Origin: Neospora caninum Liverpool
Lineage: Eukaryota; Apicomplexa; Conoidasida; Eucoccidiorida; Sarcocystidae
Direction of reading: 5' to 3'
DNA: 64,000 nt
NCBI RefSeq assembly: GCF_000208865.1
Contig: NC_018390.1
Span: 1,226,790-1,290,789 of the forward strand
Under the pieces are notes generated by a model. The model did not search any database and had not been told where the DNA came from. It worked only from the letters and a program-made list of their open reading frames with translations. Positions 26,201 through 39,500 of the stretch are shown here, in pieces. A program made the translations under genes and the position numbers. Each line of letters begins with the position of its first letter. Position 1 is the first letter of the stretch.

Positions 26201-26425
26201 ATTCTTGACCTCCGCCGTTGCGCCAAAGATGTGACGATACACCAAACTGACGGCTTGTGGCCCGGTGTTCGCCTCTTCGTCACATTCTTTGCCATGGCCA
26301 GAAGAACCTGTTGCACTGACGCTCGTAACCTGTCCTCCGGTGGTCTCTAAAGACGCCTGTGGTGACCCCGACGGATGTGAGCCTTCGTCCGGTCGGTTGT
26401 AATTCGTTGCCCGGCCTTTCTCCAT
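17217..26425 (-). CDS. CFAP57: Cilia- and flagella-associated protein 57: WD40 and coiled coil (13 exons)
   Basis: CFAP57 is an axonemal inner-arm/dynein-regulatory-complex-linked protein. Exons (minus strand): 26425-26052, 25476-25248, 24938-24722, 24255-24049, 23775-23605, 23247-23067, 22706-22439, 21863-21560, 21101-20774, 20321-20080, 19829-19700, 19433-19253, 18779-17217. All phases agree, giving 1464 residues against about 1250 in human. Exons 1-9 form the beta-propellers: FLPGSDESLGCTCLAIS, LVYWAWEKPKVLASY, VTCGEDRSIRVWDF, GFSDKLRLMNLLLDD, MDGAVYEF. From exon 9 onward there is a continuous coiled coil, including NQELEKFKFVLGHKIRELK and IKIMQENASLICEINDLRRE, both diagnostic. The last ~300 residues are a low-complexity Pro/Ser/Thr/Glu tail with no family match. 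The start ATG has G at -3 and follows a 5'-divergent region. In coccidia the expected site is the flagellated microgamete. Confidence 0.95.
24508..24598. repeat. TA-rich tracts in CFAP57 intron 3
   Basis: Interrupted TATATATG runs (about 24508-24536) and a purer run at about 24582-24598 lie between exons 3 and 4. Confidence 0.75.
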
Positions 26426-29400
26426 GCCGAGTGCCGGCGAAGAGAACAGAGTGCAGCGTTTCTGTGGTTGAAAACCAAATGACTGCTACCCTTGACCGGG
26501 TACGTTTTCACGAATCGTGTACGATGCGCTTGGCTTTGCCCCGATTAGAAGAATATATAGGCAAGTGGACCGTCTGGCCATGAGTTGCCCGAAATGGCAG
26601 GAGCTGCCGCGAAACTTCGAAACAGTAGCACGAATGAAGTGACAGACATCCAGAAGTTGCTCGGTAAAACAGAATCATGGGTAGACTTTGCCTTGTTTTG
26701 AACGCAGCCTTTGGAGCGTTTCACCAGTCTCTGAAGTCCTGAATGTAGCTGGGCCCCTTCCTTCGAAGTTGAACGAATGGCGGAAGGAGCATTTATATGT
26801 TATGCATGTGCCAATGTATCCAAGCTGCACAGCATCATCTGGACGACATTATTGTTTCCAAACGCTTGTTCCTAAGAACCTCAACTTTGGGGGATGGAGC
26901 GAATGGAATCCGTACACCGCAGATTAAAATTGAGGACAACGTGCACGAACAAAGCGAATGTGATGTGAGTTACATCAATACGGTAAAACTGCCGTGGGGA
27001 CAGTAAGACCCGTGACCGCTGAAGTCAGGTTGCGCCTTCTCCGAGACATATTTTCTTTTCAGCCACATGTTCGACACTTTGCAGTCACACGGCAGTCCTG
27101 CTATGTATTGCCCGTTGTGGTTGGTCGAGGCGTCTGAGTTATATGTGATTTGTTACAACGGGGTACCTCTCTCGTGCCGCTGAACACAACCGGGTTTGGA
27201 TAATCAGCTGTATCGAAGCCCTGAACATACCCAACCGTTGTACCGTAACTCTATTACTAACAGCTTCACTAAAGATTTCGTTTTGACATCTGATAGGTGA
27301 CCCGCCAGAAAGCGTGGGCCTCAAGAGGCCGGGTAACGAAGCGAAGCAACGCACTGCCACCCAGCTTGGAGTTGTTGGAAGCAAGCGTGGATCGTACACT
27401 TCAAGGAGAGACTGTTCCGGGCAGTGCATGCAGCCTTTTTCCCAGCACAGGGTAAAGCCACACCGAAGGCCTTACAGGCAACAGCGTTGCAGCAGTCCAA
27501 GCTGGATTTACGGGCCACGGTGGTCCTTCGACACGCCAGCTTCTTTTATGAAACGGCACTTCAGACTATGCCAGTCAACCAAATTCCAACCTACCTTAGT
27601 CTTTCCTCTGTAGTTCAACAGCGCCAGGGCCTGAAATCGACGATGCCTTTGCTCCCACGCATGTGGTTGCCCGGTTCGTTAACGGGGCCCCCGTGCCCCA
27701 CTGGAAAAGCAGACGAGATTGTTTGCTTGCTTTCGTCTTAATGAGAGACATGAATTTGCCCTAAGACCTGTCTTCATTCGAAGGATTGCACACCAACACT
27801 CTCTGCGCGTGCTTATTCGACGTTGAAGTAGTGCAGAGAACATGACGTTTAAGGTACAGTGTCTTTTGTCGCTATCCGTTCAACACCTAGAAAAAGCCAA
27901 GCGTTTTTGCGCGGAAGAGTCTTTCCGTACCGGGTACAGAGGATAAAGCGGGTATAGACGTGCTTGTTCGTATTTCCTTTAGATAAAGTAAGGGCACGTC
28001 ACACACACCAACGGGTACTGCCTTCCGTTGTTCCCTAGCTTGTCGCATTGGATTTGGCGACGGGAAAGTGCATGTCTGAACGAACTACAGTGTGTAGTAT
28101 CAAAGAATCTGTTGCAGCATGTGAAGACAAGAACTATAAACCGCAGGGTTGCGCCACAAATAGAATTGTTTTCGGCAAGGGTCAGGAAGAAGAGCTGGGC
28201 GTCCTAATCAAGGACAAACGCCTCCCAATGTGTATACGCAGATACGTGTAACGCGGTCCGGTAAGCGTGACATCGAATGAAAAAAGCCGGTACACCGCAA
28301 GCAGGGAGGACATAACGTGACAATTTAATGCGGGCCACGAAGTCGACCTACATATTTGCCGCTCAATATAACCGCGTTCTGCTCTCATTGTTACTCTCTT
28401 GTTCCGGGTATCAGAAAATGCGAGCTTGCGGCAAGCTGTCTATGCTGATATATATCTTCTTCGTCGGATATACCGTGGACGCTGTACGCTTGTTTCTATT
28501 GGGGGCTTAGAAAGGAAGACCCAGCTCGCACTACATACCCTCTGAAACTCGTCACGAGTGCATTCATCGCTTCGAAAATCCAAGCACACTACGTGTGACT
28601 CACCTGTCAACGGCTGGTGCACGGTAGACAATGTACTAAAACCCTACTAGTCCCACCCTCGTAAGCACATGAGAAAAATCACCGGACTGTAACAGAAATC
28701 CATAATAAAACTTTCGTTGCAGATAGCGTGATTTCTCTAACGTCGCGCTATCTGCTGACCGGTGGTTCACTGGCCGGCCGGTGGGGAGAGTGACTCTCTG
28801 GGCGGTTCTGCTGGGACCTTAAGGACGCACGAGGTTTTGCGCAAAGGGGCCTCGCCCTCCAACTATTTGGCGGGGGTACTCACCGTATGCCACGTTGGCA
28901 TGTACTCACAGACCTCAGCATGTAGACCCATTGTAGTGTCAAAATAAGCGTGTTAATGAATTGTGCAAGCATAAAGACTGCTCCCTTATATTGCGTCGGT
29001 AGGAATGGTGTCACGCTTCGACTTGCCGGCAGATATCGAGCATGCAGCGGTGGCCTCGTCTTCGTCCGAATTTCCGACTTCTAGGATTTCCCTAACGTTT
29101 CTGTTTCTTTCCGGGCTACGGAAAAGGGATTTCCTTTCAACTCCTGGCTCCCGCTTTTGTGACGTCTCTTTCACCCTTTGAGACGGTAGTAGAAAAAGCG
29201 ATAACTCCGGACACGTTTAAGGGCGTGTGCGAGTTCTGATCCATCAACAAATTGGTGGGTCTTGGGAAAGTTTGTGGTTTCGAAACAGCTGCCATGGCCA
29301 TGTATTTTCTCATTTCGTTTCGTCCGGTTTACCCCAGCACGCGTCTCGTAACGTGTGTGTACGGCCTGGACGCTAGTGTACCGGTTGCTGCTCTCGCGGC

Positions 29401-32400
29401 ACGGACACGTTAGTACAAAACGGATCCTTTTCTGGTGCCAGCGGTGCCCGGACAAATTTAGAAGCGATTAATTGTTAAATTCGTCTTCCCTTCTCGTTGT
29501 GCTTTCATTCGGTAGCGAGATTATCGGAGGACATTGCACCTCTAGCTACGAGTGGACCACATGACTGGATTCCCGCGGCGTCCTGTTTTTATGCGAGCGT
29601 TACGCATTGTTCGTTACCCTCGTCTCTCGCAATGAAATGCAATACGTCGTGGTTATCTTTCGTATTCCATCTCAAGAATTCTTTGGTACGAGAAATCCGT
29701 TGCCACCCGTTTCTGAGCAGCACCGAACCGGCGTCGTGGCACCGACCCCGCCATTCTACGAGTCGGGACTGAAGTTTTTTCCGGTTTTTCTTACACGCCA
29801 GTGGTCTTCCTAGCCGCCCCTTTCTCGACGTCGGCATGGAAGGCCGTCGTGTCCTTTGGAACTGCAGCAAGGTGTAGCCCTCAGGATTTTAACAGCAGGT
29901 GCCGCTGCTATAATATCCAGGGAAGTGTCGCCGTCCTGCTGCGAGAATTTCCGGAATCTAGCACCATGACCCTGTGTCTGTGGTTCTTCCTGTTTTACGT
30001 GCTCTGCTGCGGCTTGTTGCTGCCTGTATGTATGCACGTCTTTCATCCTAATCCACGAGAGCTTAACCATGAGCTCATGCACTTTGACGTGAACCACAGC
30101 GTGGTCGCAGCTACTCTCTCATACTTTGATCGCTATGTTGTTTGGCTCCTTATATAGGAGAAACAGGTGCGGTCGTGTCGAGTACTCTGCGTTCGACATG
30201 CTTGCCACTGACATCTCGTTCCCGCCCTTCGTGGGATTTCCGGGGGTATTCGGTTCAACCCAGTTCTCCCGACGCCCCGGTACAGGTCAGCGGATAGACT
30301 CGCAGCCGCAGGCCTGGCCAGTTACACAAAAGCTGGTTTTCCGATTTCACAGAGGGCTTTCCTTTACGAGGGCCTCTTCTGATGGCAATCCAACTTGCGG
30401 TTAGAACTTCTCCGATTCAGTTACCGAGTGGGTCCTCTTTTCGTGGGTGTTACGCATTCCGGCCCGCCAAACGAGGGGAGATCTCAGAGGGAAGTCGTGG
30501 GCTTGAGATATATAATACGTACATATGTGTGCGTGTGTGTTGGATCTATATGCACCAGACCAATTTTATGTAGCTGTGCGCCGACGGGTAAATACACATG
30601 CGTGCGCATTGGCATTGATCAAGTTCGGACACGATCGCTTACATCCCGAGGGAAACTGCGCGTTCGCGCATCGGTTCGCGCCGTTCAGCTTTTTCAGCAA
30701 CGTTTCATTATTTTAATCTCAGCGTTAGGACTGCCGCGTGCTATTGTGGTAAGTGGAAACCTGTCGACGCGAGCCGATGTGTTCGACGCGCCGATGAGTA
30801 TTCACAAAATTTCCTTACAGAATCCGAATGCGTATATTGCACCCTCAGCCAAGAGCATTTCCTCTGGGGGATGCACACGGGTGCGACCTCGTTACACCCT
30901 CAAGGGTAGACACCAAATGTACATGAGGAATGCGCCGTTTTACTTCGTTTTCAAGGCGTTTTATGAGGAAATTACACACAGATGGAGTCGATGCAGGAGA
31001 AAACCAGGAGTGATCCGAACTCACGGACAGAAGCCTCCTGGAACTCGTTAATTACTGCTTTTGATCCAACACTTTAAAAGGGAGAATCTTTTGCAGTACC
31101 GCGCTTTGTAACGTGGCCCGGTCGCGAAGGGGGGGTCAACGTGTTTGCTGGGAGGCTGGTGGGATATGCGTACCTGTCGAACTGTGTTTTTTTCTTTTGT
31201 ACAATGACCAAAAGGCCGGTGATCTGTGTCAAATCCCAGGTGCCAATTTCATCGGCCTTCTCTGCGTGCGTGCGATGTGGGGGAGTAACACCCGCTTCAG
31301 AACGATAGTGTAAAACGTAGCACAGCTCTGTGCTTGTGAGGGCGTTGGAATCCACGCGCAGTCATGGCAAGGTGAGGTATTCATTGCGCTAACTGGAGTT
31401 CGGCACTTTCTCCTTCGAGAGGAACTTAACGCGTACAACCATACAGCTGGTGGACAAAACGTGGTTTCTGCCGGCACAATAAAGTCACACGCCTGGAAAT
31501 GCGGCCCACACCGAAATGGTTGCTGTCTCAGACGTAAAGCTCCGAGGAGATGCACAGAAATATGAACGGTGTTTTCAATCTAGGCCATAAGCAGCTTTGT
31601 TTTGACGGATGACACCGTGCTTTCCCGATCTCTGCAAGCCTGTAGAACTTCATTGCTTTTTTGCCTCACCATCATCCGTTTAGAGCATTGACAGGCGCCT
31701 TCCCCTCGTCTGTAGCTCTTCACCACTGAGCTGCTGAAGTGTGGATATCCCGCGAAGATGAGTCTTTTCCATAGCCGGGTGACAGATGCTGCACGGTAGA
31801 GTTTTGCCCAGAGAGTTCGTGATTCACTGACGGCGTCCTGTTCGATTAGGAGTGCCATGAAGATGCTTCGCTCAACAGGATCGTGCTTCATAATGCAAGA
31901 ATACTTGTTTTCTGCACTCTGTTCTCCCGTAGAGCCTGCTCAAACAGGTTCCGTCCCGTTACCCTTCGACACCTTCCATGCCCGCACAAGCGAATGCACA
32001 CTTTTCCTTTCTGAAGGACTTTCCTCAGGTCTACAGCTCTCCCTGGACACCAATTCAAGTTGTGCTTCCCCGGGAAGAGACTTGCTGTGCAGGCTTCACA
32101 CTGCTCTACCAAGACATTACCATGCCGATGCCATCTGCCGCACGATTTCCCTACCATTCAGTGGCGTTTGCGAGTGCGATAACCCCCAGCGAGCGCACCC
32201 CCCCTGGCTTATTGTACAGCAAAAAAACAATCTCGTGTGCAGATGTTGTGCATGTAATTCAGTAAGTCATTATGGTGAAGAGGAGATACAGCCGGGAGGA
32301 ACTGAGATATGTGGCTGGTCCCCCCCCCCATTAGTTGATGGCGTTGCACTGATGGAACGACGATCTTCCGAAGCACGAAGACATTCCACCAAAGATGACC

Positions 32401-33548
32401 GAGTGGCGAAGAGTGTGCTAACTGGCGGACCGTTTCTTGGCGACCCATCGGACAAGCAAAAGTGCGTTCGACATCAAATAGGGTGAAGAGGAAAGAAGCA
32501 ATTTGAGCGCCGTGCAAACTTTCCCCGGAACTACCTGGTACGCTGGGGGGTGCGTGTCAAGCGCGCGGGCCACTCCCCCTTCTTGTGTTTTTACTCTTCT
32601 TTGTCTCGTGTACCCCTCCACACGGACTACAGTTTTGAAAAAAAGAGAACTCACAATTTCGTCGTAACTGTTGCTGAGTTCCTTGCTGCGGGGCTGTGCA
32701 GTGGGCACCACAGCTCAATCCGGTTTTCCTGTGAAAATGACTCTCCCCCCCCCCACCCCCCGTGGACAGCGTCTTCAACCCTCCACCGCTTTTCTACCGG
32801 ACACAGAGTTGGTCACCACTCGCTTTTGTCGCAAAAAACGCGTCAAGCATCCTGAGACAGGCCCTCTTTTCTCTCCGTACATCTAGAGGGTTTCTAGCTA
32901 CTTTACCTAGACTTTTTCCTCTCCGATCTTTGTGAAGATTTCACTCGGAACATCCAATTGCGAAACTATTCTTTGAACCCCCCCCCCCCCCCCCACCCCC
33001 CCCTTGGAGTCACGCGCACTCGCTGCGCTGTATGAGCTCGCGCATCCTTGTTGAAAGGCAATATGTTTTTTTCACTTTCGGATCGCGACGAATACGAGCT
33101 GTACTACAACCATTTCATTTCTCCACAGTAAAGAAAGCCTTCGGCATTCTGTAGCGGGCATCGTGCCGTTCGCATTTCTATCGTTTTCTTGCGAGTCATC
33201 TGCTACACCCACAACTTGCAAGGCCTGTGTCCCCGCAATCGATTTTTGCCTGTTTTCCTCTTCGTCCACATTTCTTCTCTTTCCTCTGGACCGGAGATCG
33301 AGCTCCTCGCGTACGGCATGCCTTATACAAATCGAGGTTTGTCTTCGCTGCCAGGGTCAGAGACGGCGGCATGCTAGCTCTCTTCGTAGACTGCGTTCCC
33401 CGGTCGGGTCTTTTTCAAATCGTTTTTGACTGTCTGGGCTGTCCACGGTTTTCTTCGTCGCTCGGCCACGTTCCCGTAGCTGCTCACCCGTGAGTGTTCT
33501 GTTGTTCCCTTGGGCGTCGTCACCTTTCCTCTCTTCTCTCGGAGCAGC
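26426..33548. other. 7.1-kb divergent gap between CFAP57 and the SUMO protease; no gene recognised
   Basis: This is the longest unannotated stretch. Composition is closer to 50% GC than the flanking exons, and frames are short. The most protein-like pieces are 27424-27741 (+), 105 codons with no ATG at its start and no low-complexity bias, and 29968-30157 (+), which starts with an ATG and encodes a hydrophobic helix (LWFFLFYVLCCGLLLPV) followed by a plausible soluble end. A 218-codon frame at 30395-31051 (+) shows no motif. C homopolymer tracts occur at 32327-32337, 32749-32760 and 32978-33003. Both flanking promoters must be here. No tRNA, rRNA or transposase is seen. Confidence 0.5.
32978..33003. 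repeat. Poly-C tract interrupted by one A
   Basis: About 25 cytosines with a single A lie roughly 550 bases upstream of the SUMO protease start. Shorter poly-C runs occur nearby at 32327-32337 and 32749-32760. The length may be unreliable in sequencing. Confidence 0.9.
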
Positions 33549-36500
33549 ATGCATCGTTCTGTCCCATCGCACCGGGCGAAGCCGCCTCTGCCCATTTCAG
33601 AGTTGGTCAACGAATACAGAGATCCGCCAAAGAGCGCAAGAATGTCACGACAGTTCAAGCAGCCTCGTGCTTCGCTTCACGTTTCTCCCGCCGTGCTTTC
33701 CTCGCCCTCGCGGCAGCCTCTGCGCGCACTGGTCCTCGGAGGCGACGGAGGGAAGGGGGGGGAAGGCAGTCGGAGCGCCGCCTTCGAAGCCGGAGCCGGA
33801 GAAGGCGAGGCGAGTGGCAAAACAGATACGCATGCAAAGGAGAGGCTGGAGAGAGGAGACGACACGAAACCTCGCAGATCGGGACTGTTCCGGTCCCTCC
33901 AGGGAGACAGTGCAGGAACAGAAGACGAGACTTCAGAAAACGAGCGACGCCTACACAGGCCTCCACCTCGTCGATCGGGAGGCAGCAGCGCTACGGACTC
34001 GCTGAGGTTTCTGGAGCGCGAGGGAGAGGAGAGAAAGAGGAAAAACGAGAGGAAGAAGATGAAAGCGAGCAGCACGCACAGCGCAAGGCAACGGAGGGAA
34101 ACAGAAGGAAGTGAAGACGGCGACGGGAGTCCCCGTCTTCTTGGTCGACATCTTTCCACCTTTTCTTCCATCCCTCGTGCCTCCGCACACAGGGTCACTC
34201 CTTCAGTTTCGAAGTCTTCCAGTTCGTTTTCGAATCTCGTCTCTGCTTCTTCCTCGTCCTCTTCCTCTTCTTCGTCCTCGTCCTCTTCCTCTTCTTCGTC
34301 CTCGTCTTCGTCTTCGTCGTCTCCCTCTTCCTCTTCTTCGTCCTCGTCCTCTTCTTCCTCCTCCTCCTCGTCTCACTCCTCTGCTGCGCCTGGTATTGTG
34401 ACGGGCTGTCTCGCGCCTTCCTGGCTGCTGTCAACGCTGGGCGTCTCTCCGGTGGGCGTCGCCGCAGTTTCGTCTTCCTCGGGTGTAGCGACAGCTCGCA
34501 CGGGGGCAGCTCTGGGGACCGCAAAAGAGCAAAGAGCTGCGCTCCGGACGGCGTCGGACGCGTCTGCTCGCGAAGACAGCAGTGCAGGTGAGGCGGAATG
34601 GAGGCTTGCGCGAGTGAAGGGAGGCGCGAGAAATAGAAAGTCCGAGCGAGTAGAGAGAAGGGAGCAGGGCGGGGACGAGCCGGATCGGGGGGATCCCCAC
34701 GGGAGAAGTCGCGGCAAATCACCTCGCCGACGAGGCCGAGACGACAGAGGGAGCGAGAGGGACGATTGCGGGGTTCCGGAGCCTAGAGAAGAGAGTGAAG
34801 ACGACGCAGCCTCTGGAGGTGAGAGAAAGAGGAGAAGGTACCAAGACCAGAGAGGAAGACGCGAGACTCGGGCTTCCCGTGAGTCGGACTTGGAAGAAAG
34901 GGGTGTCTCATCCCGCGGCGAGGCGTCCAGGAGGGCGCGCTCTTCGTCTCGCGCGAAAGAGAAGAGAGAGGAGAGGACACCAGGCAGTGAGGGGGAAGAC
35001 GGTTGCGATGGAGGGAGGGCCGAGTTCCAGGATTCGGTTTCGGAGGTGAAGAAAGGCCGGCGGGGGGAGCGCGAGAAGTCGAGGAAAGCCAGAAAAGACG
35101 CGAAACTCGGGGCAAAGAAAAGCGAGAGAAATCCCGCCGTCGCATCGCTGACTTCGCCTTCACTTCTCCTGTATCCTCCGTCCACCCTCTTCACGTCCAC
35201 TCGTCACGCTTCCACGCTGCTTCCTTCCCACTCCCGAAGCTTTGGGGCCGGAAACTTCACGCCTTCGCTGGTGAACGCGCGACTTGACGGACCCGCCATC
35301 GGTGCGGGGCTTATCTCTCGGCTTCCACTCGAAGCTTCTCTCTCTCTGGGCCGAGGTTTGGACAATCGAGACCGCGAGAGAGAACGGGCCGTGTCAGATG
35401 CGAGCAGCCAGGTGCCGAGTCACGCTCCCCACGAACGCGCCGAAGGTCTCGCCGCCACTTCTGTGACGGAGGGGGAAACGGACTTGCCTCAGATGAAGAC
35501 GGGGTCTCCGCCGCCGTCGCTGAGCGCTTTGTTGCAGGTGTCAGCTCCTGTCGCGTCTGGCGAGGGGAAGAAGAGGGAAAAGGAGAGAAAAGAAGGCAAC
35601 GGAGAGCGAGAGCCGACGACAGAGTCACGAGGCAGAGCGGAAGACGAAAACGCGAGGAGCGAGACGAGGCCAACTGACACACGAGCGCAAGGCGAGGAAG
35701 AAGGCGCGGAAGAAGGGGAGCGTGAGGGGCGTGAAGGCTGGGTGGTTGACTGCGCGGAGGACGGTGCATTGGACGCCTCATTCCAGCTTGCGGGTCAGAG
35801 TGGAGCTGTGTGTACAGCGGAGGGAGAAGACGCACAGGATGAACCTGACGCCGGAGATGCTTCGAGGCCTGCGGAAAGCAGGAAGAGAAAGACAGGCAGA
35901 AGACGGACAGTCGCGTGCTGCTCCGTGGGCATTCAGTGGGAGGAACCGGCGGCCGCTGTAGCGGTCGAGGGAGAAAAGACCGGTCGCGACAGCCCCTTCC
36001 CGTCCTTGTTGCAGGAAGAAGAAAGCGAGCACGAAAGAGAACGGAAAGAATTTCTGCGCTTCTGTCAACAACTGCAGCCCTCCATGGCCTCGCTGTCTTC
36101 CGCCCTCTTCGTCCAGTCTCTTTCTCCGTGTGTCTCCGCTGCCCGCAAAGAGTCGCACCCTGTCGAGGCGAGGGACGGGGCCGGACGCTTCTGTTATCGA
36201 AACGACGAGGCTTTGCCTTCTCCGTCGCTTGTCGAGTCCCCCCGGGCTGGAGAAGAGACGGAGAGTCTCGCGCGGCTTGGCGCGAGTTCCTCTCCTTCGC
36301 ATCCGAGGTATCCCCACGCCTTTCCTCTGTGTGGTGAGCCTTCCTCTCCTTTCTCTTCTGCTCTTGCCTCGGCCTCGCCACCTGCGTCTTCGCCTGTCCC
36401 TGTTTCTTCCGGTCCTGCGTCGTCGCCTCTGGATCCGCTCCTTGGCGTGTCGTCGTTTGGCATTGCACCCGGGGCTTTGTTTGGAGAGGCGCAACTCGCC

Positions 36501-39500
36501 GCGAGGGGGTCTGCGACGGCCGCGAGTCTTGGCGCGCCCGGCTTTGAGGCTCGAAGGGATCCTGAGCCGGACGGTCCGCAGAGAGAGGAAAGCGGAGATG
36601 AAGCCGAGAGAGAAAAGGCGGCCGCGCTGTGGAGACTCGAGGAGCTGAAGCAGCTGGGGAGACAAGTCAGTTTGTGGGGCGAAAGGAGATTCTTGTCGGG
36701 GGCCTTTTTCGGGATCGACGGCGGAGAAGACCGCGCGGAACTTCTCGAGCAACTGGGCGTTCAGCTGGAAGACGAACAGGAAGGATTCTCGGACCGACAA
36801 GAAGACGACGACGAGGATTTTCAGGAGTCCGTTCAGCAGCAATTGCTCTTCTTTCAGCGTATCCAGCGCGAGCAGCCTGATCTGTTCCCGCGGACGCTCC
36901 GCCAGAAGAAAGAAAGGCAAGAAAAGCGCGAGGGGGGTGAGAGCGACGCAGCGGTCGCGCCTGCCTGTTCACCTTCCTCGTCGCCTGCCACGCCACAAGG
37001 GAAGAAGCGCGCGGACGAGAAGAGCGGCCTGCCTGGGACCAAGGAAAAGGAAGAAGACGCATGCAGTGTGCACTCTGATTCAACGGTTTGCCTGCCTCCG
37101 TACTTTTATGTCGCCCTCTCGCCCTCGGGCGTTTCTCCGCATTTGAAGCGACGCCCCTCGCCGGGAAAGCGGCACCCGACTGCGGATCTTTTTTCGCGAG
37201 ACGCGCAGGAAGATGAAGGCCTTCTGCCAAGTGTCCGGAAGTGTACAGGCAGAACGGAGGGCGCGGCGCTCTCTGCGTCGTCCGCCGACCCCAGCGGAGA
37301 AGCCCCGGCTGAGGAAACCAGAGCGGATGTTCGGCGTCGAGAGGTTGCGGAGCATGCACTCTTCCTGCAGCGCAGACACGAGACTCGCCTGTGGCGCAGA
37401 TTGCTGGAGGGAGACGAGGGAGAAGATTTGCCGGGAACGACATGTCCTTTCGAGCGCGTGCGACGAGCGAGGGTCAGTGCGCCTGCGGGTGTCGCGCTCG
37501 ATTGCTGGCTGCCGCAGCGAGCGGCGGATGTGCAAGGCGACCTCGAGACACAGCAAGGAAGAGGAGGAGAGTCCGAAGAGACAGAAGAACTCGCAACGCG
37601 GGACGCAGTAGCGATAGGAGAGGATAGAGGTGAGGTCGAGGACGAAGGGAAGGAGGCGGCCGACGAGCACGAGGAGGAAGACAGACCCCGTGAAGAAGGA
37701 GAGAGAGAAGATGTGAGCCGCGCGGCGCGTGTGGCGGGGTCTGATTTGAACGACGATGACGGGAGCGAGAAGGCGGAGACAGAAGAAAATCCGCTGGCCG
37801 AGAATACGCTTCTTTCTGTTCCTTCGTCCGGCGTCGCGTCTTGCAGTGAGAGAGAGACAGACGAGGAGATCGAGAACGACGCTGAAGGTGATCTGAGAGG
37901 GGACGGTGAGGCCGTCGAGGGCGGGGCAGCGCGGCGCTGGCTCTTACTCGCGAGTGGGCGTCACAATGTCGCAAGAGAGACCTTGAGCGAAGCGCGCGAC
38001 ATCGCTGGCGACGGAGCGCCCCCGGAACAGCGAGAGAGAGAGAGAGCGCGGCCAGAAAAGCCCGTTGCAGAGGAAGACAGACAAGATTTTTTCGACAGTG
38101 CGCGGGGCGAGGCTGACCTCGAAGCGAAAGAAGGGAGGGACGAAGAGACAAAGGACAGAGAAGACCAGCCTCCCGTTTTACCGTCTTTCCCTCTCCTCGA
38201 GGCACTGGCTTCAGCGGCTGCTTCACCTGACGCGCTGCAACCTGCCGCAGCCTCACTTCTCGACTCTTCTTCCGGTCTTGGACAAGTGTCTCAGCGTCGG
38301 TCTCCGCTGCACGCTGCTCGAGATCTCGCGACGCCACAGGCAGGCACGGACGCCGGTTCCTGTCCCGTTGCTTCGTCTGTGGATTCCTTCGCAGCCCCGT
38401 CTCCGAAAGGTTGCCTCGGCGCCCCGTTTGTGTGTCAGGCGACGCCCTTCCCGCAGGAGCGTGAAGAAACGTCGTTCTCTTCCGGTGCGGGGGCTCGCAA
38501 TGGCGAAGAGGAGGGAGGAAGAGAGAGCGAAGAGTGTCTGGACACTCTCCTCGCGAGGCCGGCGACAGCAGAAGACGCCGAAGGTGAAGAGCGGGAAACT
38601 CGCTATTCTTGCCAGGCAGAAGAGAGCGCGACGGGGACCGTGCTCTCGTCGGCTGTCTGCGGGTCCGTCGCGGTCTCTTCATTTCAAGATGGGAAGAAAG
38701 TCGAAGATTCTCACGTTTCCGAGCCATCCTGGGCAAGTGCGCAGCTGTCTGGGAGCGGGGAAGAGAAGGAAGGGCCGGAAGAGGAAGAGGCGTCTGCCTC
38801 ACCTGGCGGGTGTGAAAACGTCGCATTTCTCTCAGAGTCAATTTCCGATACTCACTCGCTTTCTTCCTCTTCGTTCGAGCACTCTGCGTCTGCCAGTTTT
38901 GTGGGGTTGGAATGTGCGCGGACAGAGACAACACTGTTCGCGTCTCATCCACAGAACGGAGAAGTGAGGGAAGAAATTCTGGAGCGACAAGGGGCGGCGG
39001 CAGATGCAGATGGAGGAGCGGGCAACGCGCAAGGGGGGTACCGGTCCGCAGAGTCGCCAGGCGGAGACCCCTGCGAGCAAGAGAGCGCAGGAAGACGAGG
39101 ACACGGAGTCGAAGCCCGCATCTGTGGCGTCTCTCAGAAAACGGAATCTGGTGGAGGGAATATCGAAGAGACACAAGAGGAGGCGAGCGTCTCCCAGAGA
39201 AGCGCCGGACGGGACTGCGAGGTTCCCACGCCCAGAGAAGTGGAGGAACGACGAGAGAAGACCTGTGAAGGTCTGGGCGACAAGGAAGAGGGAGATGATT
39301 CTCAGAAAGAAGAAAGACAAGACGAACGCAGAAGAGGACAGATGCAACCGTCCAGCAGTGCCTGGGCGGGGGGTTCTGAGAGCGAGTACGCTCAAGACGG
39401 CGAGGGAACCGAGGACGGTCCGAGAGACAGCCAGGCCTCGATACGCACTGACCGAAACGAAGGCCAGACCCATCACACGGCGTGTGTCTCTTCGCTGGTT

